Shown: positions 15,969 to 24,231 of the stretch, piece by piece | How the letters are laid out: each line of letters starts with the position of its first letter | How positions within the stretch are numbered: the first letter of the stretch is position 1 | Position numbers and translations under genes: made by a program | The notes under the pieces: model-generated | The model's database searches: none | Seen by the model: only the letters and a program-made list of their open reading frames with translations | Told to the model about the DNA's origin: nothing | Assembly (NCBI GenBank): GCA_002104895.1 | Contig: MCFG01000070.1 | Location: 182,501-206,731, forward strand | Source of the DNA: Anaeromyces robustus | Lineage: Eukaryota > Neocallimastigomycota > Neocallimastigomycetes > Neocallimastigales > Neocallimastigaceae | Direction: 5' to 3' | DNA length: 24,231 bases

Positions 15969-18900
15969 TATATTAATAATTTTAATAGATGAAAACAAAT
16001 AATTATTATATTAATAACTTAAAATTAGTAATTCATAAAAAAATTGAAATATATATATATATATATATTTTAAAACTTACCCACAAATTTTTGCATATAT
16101 ATATTGAAGATATAAACCAATATTACTTTTTTTATTATTACTAAAATCATCAAAATCATCGAAACTATCATCATCATCATCATTAGCAGATGAAGAAGTA
16201 GTCCATTCATATTTATAATTCTTCATTCTTCTATATTGTAAATTTTGTAATATTATAGAAGATATACCTGAAACTTCAACAATATCATCTACACTTCTGA
16301 CACATGAAAAACCTAATATATATATAATTTTTATTATATTTTTTAATAATCTTTTCTTTTTTTTTATTAAAAAAATTTTTTTTTTGTTTTTTTGTTTTTT
16401 TGTTTTTTCTTACCTTTATCTTCTAATTTATTATCATTTATTAACTCCTTTTCCATATCCCTATATTTTTCAATATTACTTTCAATTACTTCACTCATTT
16501 CAATTTTTGATGAATCAATTAAATAATTTAAATCTAATGTTATTTTATTATTAGGAGAAATATTTAAACTATCTAAAATTGACAAATCCCATAAATTATC
16601 AATTCTTCCATGAGAAATAATTTCCCATTCAGTTCCAATATATGCTTTAATAATTGTTTTTATTGAATCTCCTAAATCTAATTTAATAATATTAGGCTCA
16701 TTTAATTTTTTTCCTTCATTCATTAAACTAAATTGAATCCATTCTAATAAAGCAATTAATTGCATATAATGATGTTCCTTATTAATATTATTAACAAAAA
16801 TCAATTTATGAATTGGTTTTTGTTGTGATATATTAAATACTCTTTTAATAATTAAAACCAAATCTGAATAAAAATCTGATACTTTTTCATTATTTAAAAT
16901 TTCATTATTTTCATTCTATATTTAATTATTATATTTATATAAAATTATTATTAATTAATATAATTAAATAAAAATAGAAATGAATATAATAATAATAATA
17001 TAAATAATAATAATATAAATAATAATATAAATAATTACATGTATTGTTTATAATTTATATAATATATATATAATACAATATAATATAATAAATGATTTAA
17101 ATAAAACTTACATTAATATCTTTTTTATTGATTTTTAAATAAATTTTCCCTTGTTTAATGTTTTTAATTATTGGAACAAATTTTTGAGTTTTATTATGAG
17201 AAAAATCAATAGATTCTAAATTAATATATATATTAACTAAAGATTCCTTTATTAAATTTATAATTTTCTTTCCCTTTTCAATAATTGATTTTTTTTCATA
17301 ATTGACATCAAGTTTTAAAATTTTATTTTCTTCATCTTCATAATAAAATATATTTTGTTCATACATATGTCCAAAAATCCAATAAAGAATTAAATTATTA
17401 TTGTTACTTTCTTCTGCCAATTTATCTTTAAATAGATTTGAAATATTAATATTATTTGAATCTGTAAGAATTGAATTTTTTGAATGTTGGAAAATAAGTT
17501 CATTATATATTTCTAATGATAAATACTTATTATCATCATGATTTGGTATAAATCTTTGAACACCATTAAAATACCTTTTTGATAAAATTGAACGTATAAC
17601 TTGAATGATTAATTTCATATCTTTATCATTGGAATTTTTTATTTCTGTTGATTTTTGATCAAAAAAGAATTGATAATTCTTTTCTAAATAGGATTCAATT
17701 TCTTTTATTTCATTTAAAATAGTATTATCATTTTGTTTTTTAAGTTCTTCGTCGATTAATTCCATTATTTTATATATTTCATTAATTATATCTTGATTAT
17801 TATCTAAATTATCCTTGCAATTTTTAATTATATGACTAAGTTTATTATCATATTTTTTATTAGCATAAATAAGTTTTGCTATTTATTAACAATTAAAATA
17901 TTAAAAATAATAGCAATAATATAATAATATTAATAATAATTATAAATATTTAATATGACTAAAAAAAAATACATAAAAAAAAAAAAAAAAAAGAAAAAGA
18001 AAGAAAGAAAAAAAATTAATATTTATATATTTTACCTATAGTATGAATATCTTCAACATATCTAGTAATAAAAATAGAATTATTTAAATTATTTTCATTT
18101 AAATTGATAGTATTAAATTTTAAATAATTAGTTATATCACTTTTATATAAATATAATTTTGCAATAAAATTAGAAAGAATTAAAGATTTAACATGATTTG
18201 TCATAGATTCTGCAGTTAAACCAATATTTTTAGATGAAGAAGAAGAGAGAATTTGTTGAAGCTCAACAGGTGTATAATATATTGCAATATTTTTTATTTT
18301 ATCATTGGTTGTATCTGAGTGGATTAAATTTTTCTCATTTAAAATTATTTTTTGTTCAGACATAAATTCATCGGATTTTGATAAAATAAATGGTATGGTA
18401 AAAAGTTGTAACTTTAAAAATCCTGCCTTTGATAATACAAAATTCAAATATATTCCTGATGAAATTATGGTTGGTATATATTCATTCTCTGGAAACTTCA
18501 TATTAATTTATTAAGTACATATATATATGATTTTGAAAATATCATAAAATATAATAAAAAAAAAAAAAATTAATAAAAACTAAAACTAAAACTAAAATAT
18601 ATTTTTAAATAATAACAATAATATAATAACAATAATAATTATTTTTAATAATAAATACATTATTTTTCAAATCATTACACCAGTCAACAAGATTTTTTTT
18701 AAATATAAATGATTTAAAATTGGTGGATTCAGGAATTAATTTTAAGGATATTAAACTTTGATAATACCATTGAAGTAATTCTTTACTTAAACGAGGCATT
18801 AAAATAGATAATTGTGAATCATGTTTTTGAAATTCTTTTCCATTATTTAATTTTCTTTTTTTATTTCCTTTTGCTTTAGATTTTGATAAAGGTTTCACTC

Positions 18901-19090
18901 TTTCAATACAATTCTCTATAAATTTAAAAATCTTTAATTTGTCATTTTCAGTGATACTAAAAACCAAATTATTTTTTTGAATTGATTCATTTTCAATTTT
19001 TTTTTCATCAATCTCTATATAATCAAATATTGAAGGAATTATAATTTCAGATAATTTTTTAGCAATATATCTTTTATAAATCCAAGACAT
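15342..19090 (-). CDS. ArgRS-like DALR-domain protein, DALRD3-like (987 aa, 6 exons)
   Basis: Exons on the minus strand: 19090-18659, 18495-18036, 17878-17112, 16915-16414, 16312-16081 and 15912-15342 (2964 nt, one frame). The order of arginyl-tRNA synthetase blocks is visible: GIYLNFVLSKAGFLK near 150-175; KLIFVNNINKEHHYMQLIALL near 590-610; ISHGRI near 653; VDDIVEVSG near 728; GLYLQYIYAKI at 786-796; and a C-terminal DALR domain ending in LLYHGLSVLGVQPLDRM. I see no HIGH motif and no KMSKS loop, so it is unlikely to charge tRNA. Vertebrate DALRD3 is such a degenerate ArgRS relative and helps METTL2 make m3C32 on arginine tRNAs. This protein is much longer, with Asn/Lys-rich stretches in exons 1 and 3 and an Asp-rich stretch in exon 5. 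A divergent or organellar ArgRS is the alternative, though the missing motifs argue against it. Confidence 0.7.
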
Positions 19091-19293
19091 ATTAATTATA
19101 ATTTATTCTTTTGTTAAAATAACCTTTTATAAAAAAAAATAAAATAAAATATAAAAAAAAAAAAAAAAAAAATGAAATAAAATAAAATATTTTAATTAAA
19201 TAAAATGATTCAATAAATCAATTAATTTAATTAAATATAAAATTATTGATATATATTGTAAATTTATACACAATTCAAAACATATTTGGAATC

Positions 19294-19317
19294 ATCACGT
19301 GATTTGAAGTAACTTCA
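19294..19317. promoter_or_regulatory. CACGTG palindrome next to a TGAAGT-ACTTCA inverted repeat
   Basis: ATCACGTGAT (19294-19303) is a perfect 10-bp palindrome with an E-box core of the kind bound by Cbf1-like bHLH factors. TGAAGT-a-ACTTCA (19305-19317) follows one base later. They lie about 200 bases upstream of the start of the DALR-domain gene. Such G/C-containing words are rare in this A+T-rich spacer. A role in transcription is inference. Confidence 0.4.
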
Positions 19318-19564
19318 TCAAAAAAAAAAATATGACATTATATAACAATTCTCTTATATTATTTTCTGTCTATAAGTAAAATTAATATTATTAATTTTTA
19401 TTATGAATATAAAATTTAAAAATTTATATATATATTATTTTTATTTAAAAGATAAAAAAAAAATAAATAAATAATTGATAACACCTTGATATAAAATATG
19501 TTTTTATGGTTAAATTATTTATATATTTTATTTTTATTATTTCAGTTTTTTTTTTTTTTTTTTT

Positions 19565-19603
19565 TTTGTTTGTTTGTTTGTTTGTTTGTTTGTTTGTTTG
19601 TTT
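19565..19603. repeat. (TTTG)n microsatellite
   Basis: About nine TTTG units follow a T run. A shorter related tract occurs at 19758-19789. The leucine- and phenylalanine-rich frame translated across the second tract is not a gene. Confidence 0.85.
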
Positions 19604-20130
19604 ATGTTTTTAACTTTCTGTCTTAATTATATATGATTATATTTTAATTTATATTAATTATAAATGTTACGTTTATTAATAATTATCTGAATTTATTTTA
19701 TTTTATATTATTATTATCTGTGTTTTGCTTTTATTATTATTATTATTATTTATTTATTTGTTTGCTTGTTTGTTTGTTTGTTTGTTTATTATATTACTGT
19801 TATTATTTGTAAATTTTTTCTTTTTAGCAAATTTTCTAAAAAAAAAAAAAAAAAATAAAAAAATAAAAAAAAAAATAACTTATAATATTTATTTTATAAG
19901 TTGTGACTTTTTAATTATTTTTAATTATTTTAAATAATATTAAAAAAAATCATTAAATTATTATTTTTTTTTTATTTATTTATTTATTTATATATTTATT
20001 TATTAAATTAAGGATATGAAGCAATAAATAAAATATTAAATGACTTAAATAAAAGTATTAATACAATTAATGGATTATTAAGAATTTAAATGCAATTAGC
20101 TTTATAGATTGATGCTTTAGATTAATATTT

Positions 20131-20866
20131 TTATGAAACTAAATAACTTAATATATCTGAACATGCCGCTACACCAACAAGTTTATTACTTTCCGGACTA
20201 TCAACAACAATAAATCTATGTACTACAACTAATTTTAAAAAAAAATTATATATTTTATATTATATATTTATTATTAAAAAAAATAAATAAATAAATAAAT
20301 TAATATTAACATTTTATATAATGATATATTATTTATTTTAATAATAATAATAAAAAAAAAATAATAATATAAACCTCTTTTAATAGTTTCTAATATAGAA
20401 TATAACGTATCTGTAACAGCGCATGTATGAATACCTTCAAAGCTCTATTAATTAAATAAATAATATTATTATTGAAAAAAAAAATTTTTTTTTAATATTA
20501 TTATTTTTATTATCATTGTTATATAAAGTTAGGAATAAATTATATATTATACCTCAGTTCTTCTTTGCAAAGCTACAGCAACTGGAACTTCTAAATCATA
20601 ATAAGCACCTTCTTTAGCTAATAACTATATTATATATATACATATATATATATAAACATTAAGACATATTAATAAATTTTAATAAAACTTTTTAATTATA
20701 AAAAAAAAAAAAATAAAATAAAAAAAAATTACCATAACATCATATTTTTCATAAACATCAAGAACTCGATCTTATATAAAATTTTATATATAAATATTAT
20801 TATTATAATTATTATAATTATTATAGATCAATATTATTTTCATTTATTACTAATTATTAATTATTA

Positions 20867-20917
<51 letters not shown>

Positions 20918-21563
20918 ACTTCATTATTTTAATTTATTAAGAAATACCATTTTCATCCAAAATAGGTATAGCTGAAATACGATGAGTTTTGAAATTTTCA
21001 ATAACTTGAATTAAAGGTGTATCAACTCTAGCAGTAACTATATCCTTATAATTACCAATATTTAATTCTTGTAATGTACGTTGAAGTTTTAATTTATCAT
21101 TACACTAATTATAATATATATATATAAATATTTATATTTAATTTTATATATATATATATTATTTTTTTAGTTCTTTTTTTTTTTATCATTATAATTATTA
21201 CTTTGAAATTTAATCTATAATATATATATATAACTTACATTAGCTCCTATAAATTTTAATATTTTATATTGAGACAAAACTGAAATTATCATTTCATTAT
21301 TATCCGTATCACGTTCAACTAAAGGTAAACGATGAAGTGTATTTTCAGACATAATTCGTGCGGCTTCATATAATGATTTCATAGGATGTATATAATCAAT
21401 TTTTCTATGTGGTGCTTGAATTTTCCTTTCAATTTCTTTAAAATAAATATTTATTTATATATAATTATTATTATTATTTTTTCGTGCATGTGTGTGGGTG
21501 TTTTATTATTATTATTTATTTTTTTGTTATACATTTTAAACAATAAATTAATTATATTATTAA

Positions 21564-21597
<34 letters not shown>

Positions 21598-22696
21598 CAT
21601 TTATAAAATAATTATTATTTTATTTTATTTTATTTTATTTTATATGGTATATACCTCCTAATGAACGAATTTTTAAAATTTCAATTTCTTCTAATGCTTC
21701 TTCGTATGATGAATGATGATAACTATATTATATGATATTATATTATATTATATTTATTATATTAATTAATTATATACAATTATTAAGTTTCAATATATTC
21801 ATATAAATTAAATATTTTATTAATAACATAAAATAAAAATAACATTACTAGTAATAGATTAAATGAATGAAATCTGTAACACTAAAATTATATTTATAAA
21901 ATATTTAAAAATGAATTATTAATATATGTATATATATAATATTACAAATTGAATGAATAATAATATATAATATATTATAATTATATGTGTGAATTTACCT
22001 AAGCATTCCAGCAAATCGTTCATTAGTTGAATCCCATAAAGGGGCTGATTGCAAACCTAATTTGATTTATAAGTATTTGAATTATGAAGAATTTTAAAAA
22101 AAATTTAAATTCATTTTATTATTGATATTTGAAGAAATCGTTGATATATAAAAAAAATATATATTTTTTTTTTAATTGATATTCTACCATGTTGAATTAA
22201 AGCAGCAAGTGCCTTCTTTACAAGTAAAGATGTATCAAATACACATAATTTTGATGAAACTGAAAGTAAATCATAACTTTTTTTTTTTTTTATTAAATAA
22301 TAATTAAATTTCGTGTAATTATATTAATAAATTAATATATAATAAATATATACAATAGATATAAATATAATTATAAATTATTGTATTATAATATATACAA
22401 CAAATGAACAAATAAGTAAGAAAAAGAAAAAAGAAAAAAAAATATTAATATAATATGTATATATATATAAAAATAAATTTATTTATAAAAAAAAAAAAAA
22501 AAATGTCTAAATTATAATTTCAATAAATATTATATAATATTTATATTCACCAACTATGTTTTTTAAGTTGTTGACATATTTCATATTTTGCAGATTCTAT
22601 TGAGGGTGCATTTGGACCCATACCAGATTCATTATCAATAAAAGGAAATGCTTCATCGTTTTGCCAAGGATCTCCTGATTTTCCACTTGTTTCCAT
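20131..22696 (-). CDS. SNF4: AMPK/SNF1 gamma subunit, Snf4-like (341 aa, 11 exons)
   Basis: This is the nucleotide-sensing subunit of the SNF1/AMPK kinase, which signals low energy. Exons on the minus strand: 22696-22551, 22276-22188, 22056-21999, 21881-21849, 21722-21655, 21435-21239, 21104-20948, 20770-20733, 20624-20553, 20444-20375 and 20228-20131 (1026 nt). Length matches the family (about 320-340). Family marks are HSCYDLL at 47-53; CBS1 with CVFDTSLLVKKAL and SAPLWDS; CBS2 with LHRLPLV (H166, R167); CBS3 with THRISAIPIL (H238, R239); and CBS4 with VVVHRF (H313, R314) and SDIL (D334). The position of human gamma1 Arg70 is Gln81 here. Yeast Snf4 also lacks that arginine, so AMP sensing at that site may be weak. 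All ten introns are GT-AG. Two exons are very short (33 and 38 nt). Confidence 0.93.
20867..20916. repeat. (ATT)n microsatellite in intron 7 of the Snf4 gene
   Basis: About 16 ATT units lie inside the intron 20771-20947, which separates exons 7 and 8. Confidence 0.85.
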
Positions 22697-23262
22697 TTTA
22701 TATGAAATATTATTATTATTATTTATATTTTATTATTAAATTATTTTGATTATTATTATTATTTTTTTGTTTTGTTTTTTGTTCTTATTATTTTTTCTTT
22801 TTTCTTTTTTATTTTTATGACTTTGTTTTTGTTTAGTTTTGTTTTTATTATTTTTTTTTTCTTTGTTCTTTATTTTATTAAATTTATTAAAATAATACAT
22901 TTATATTAGTATTATGTAATATGAATTATAAATATATTTTTTATTTAAAAAAGTTATCATTTATGATTATTTATCAATATTTATATAAAAAAAAAAAAAA
23001 AAAAGAAAAAAAAAATAGAAATAGAAAATAAAAAAAGAGAGAGAGAAATATAATAGATAAAAGAAAAAAAAATTAACAAAATTATAAAAGATAAAAAATA
23101 AAATAAATAAATATTATTTAATTATAAAAATTAAAATATGTATATATATAAAGACAAAAATATATATTATAATAAATAATAAATATTATTTTTAAGTGAT
23201 ATCTTACTTTTAAAATATAAAATTGGATATTCAAACTATGAAATCAATTATATTTCGCAATT

Positions 23263-23309
<47 letters not shown>

Positions 23310-24231
23310 TTATTTATTTTTTAACTTGTTTAGAAAAAAAAAAAATTAAATAAGAAATTTTTAATATTTACATTATATATTTAGCATTAAATAATAAATA
23401 ATAATAAACAATAAATTTTTAATTTGTACTACTTTAATATTTTTAATATTAAAGTTATTTAAAACAAAATAAATTTCTATAAATGTCAATTTTTTAAATT
23501 TTTAATTTTTAAAAATGATTCTTTATAACTGCAAAATAAAAAAAGAAAAAAAAATAATTTTAAAAATAAATTAGAAATAACTTTGTTCATTTATAATTAA
23601 ATCTTTTGACAAAAAAGTTCTTATAATTGTTTTTTTTTTCTCATGCAATTCAAATAAATGATTATTAAAATTTCTATATAAAAATAAACACATGAAATAT
23701 ATATTTTTGTTAATTATATAATGATTAAAAGATTAAAAGCAAATAGTATTATTATTAGATAATAAATAATTCTAATGTATATATATATATACTATTTAAA
23801 AGTGATAGTATTTAAAATAGTTTATTGTATTATATTAATATATATTGTAATACCAATAGATATTTTCAGATTATTATTATTATTGTTAATAAATCATAAT
23901 TTCCTATATATTAAATTAAATGAAATTAAAGCATCTTTTTATTTTTCAGTCTCAATGATATGATTATTCTTTTTTTTTTTTATCTTCATAATGATATATA
24001 TTATAGAAGTGAGATTTAATCAAGTATATCATATTAATATTTTATTAAATTACTATACTAATACTAAATAATACTAATACATAGAATTAATAATAAAATT
24101 ATATAATTATAAATCATTATTTAAAGTTACTAAAAATAATATTATTCAAATGAATATATGTTTAAATAATATATTTTTTTTTAATTTTAATTGTAAATAT
24201 TAAGTATTATAATCGCATACCGTATCTTATT
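22697..24231. other. Gene-poor right end of the window
   Basis: About 1.5 kb upstream of the Snf4 gene contains its promoter but no convincing coding exon on either strand. A T run of about 42 lies at 23265-23306. The 62-codon open frame at 23775-23963 is rich in Ile and Tyr, as random A+T-rich DNA would be. Confidence 0.6.

Larger units (their letters stand above)
19091..20130. other. Intergenic region between the DALR-domain and Snf4 genes
   Basis: About 1 kb is upstream of the DALR-domain gene and downstream of the Snf4 gene. It holds a CACGTG palindrome, two TTTG repeat tracts (about 19565-19603 and 19758-19789), poly-A and poly-T runs, and one short coding-like stretch on the plus strand at 20012-20089. 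Otherwise I see nothing. Confidence 0.6.

Noticed and set aside
19725-19937. A plus-strand frame with a Leu/Phe/Cys-rich start resembling a signal peptide
   Set aside because: The hydrophobic part is translated ATT and TTTG repeat, followed by poly-lysine from an A run.
20010-20018. A second ATATCCTT word on the minus strand, like a U12 donor
   Set aside because: It lies beyond the Snf4 stop codon, has no exon on its upstream side and no paired branch site that I can find.
23775-23963. A 62-codon plus-strand frame near the right end
   Set aside because: Composition matches random A+T-rich sequence, with no motif and no flanking exon.

Overview
The window looks like nuclear DNA of a very A+T-rich eukaryote. 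By eye it is well above 80% A+T, with long poly-A and poly-T runs and AAT, ATTT, AATAA and TTTG microsatellites. Genes are broken by many short introns of roughly 60 to 250 bases. Gene content (a GON7-like KEOPS subunit, a Snf4/AMPK gamma subunit, ABCA-type half transporters) together with this base composition best fits an early-diverging fungus, most likely an anaerobic gut fungus (Neocallimastigomycota). The lineage is an inference; a dictyostelid-like amoeba is the main alternative.

Layout from left to right: (1) the 5' exon of an unrecognised low-complexity phospho-motif protein on the minus strand, running off the left edge (110-829). (2) A 2.2 kb divergent intergenic region holding a tandem duplication. 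(3) A small plus-strand gene at 3000, probably GON7, whose frame may be broken by a poly-A run. (4) Two ABCA half transporters in head-to-tail tandem on the minus strand (3829-8235 and 9617-13744). I reconstructed every exon of both. Each encodes 907 residues; copy 1 has 12 exons and copy 2 has 10. (5) A six-exon minus-strand gene (15342-19090) for a 987-residue arginyl-tRNA-synthetase-like protein with a C-terminal DALR domain and no visible catalytic signatures, resembling DALRD3. (6) An 11-exon minus-strand gene (20131-22696) for a 341-residue AMPK gamma (Snf4) protein with four CBS motifs. (7) A gene-poor right end.

The main discovery is that both ABC paralogues carry, at the same codon and phase, an intron that cannot be spliced as GT-AG. 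As a U12-type AT-AC intron it fits precisely: donor ATATCCTTT, a CCTTAAT branch site 11-12 nt from the end, and a terminal AC. Removing it restores an uninterrupted, homologous membrane segment in both copies. This implies a working minor (U12) spliceosome in this organism and an intron older than the tandem duplication. Copy 1 also has a 15-nt microexon just before its Walker A motif.

The genes do not form a pathway. The ABC pair is a local gene duplication. GON7 (t6A tRNA modification) and the DALRD3-like protein (linked in animals to m3C on arginine tRNAs) both concern tRNA, but they lie 12 kb apart with no sign of shared control.
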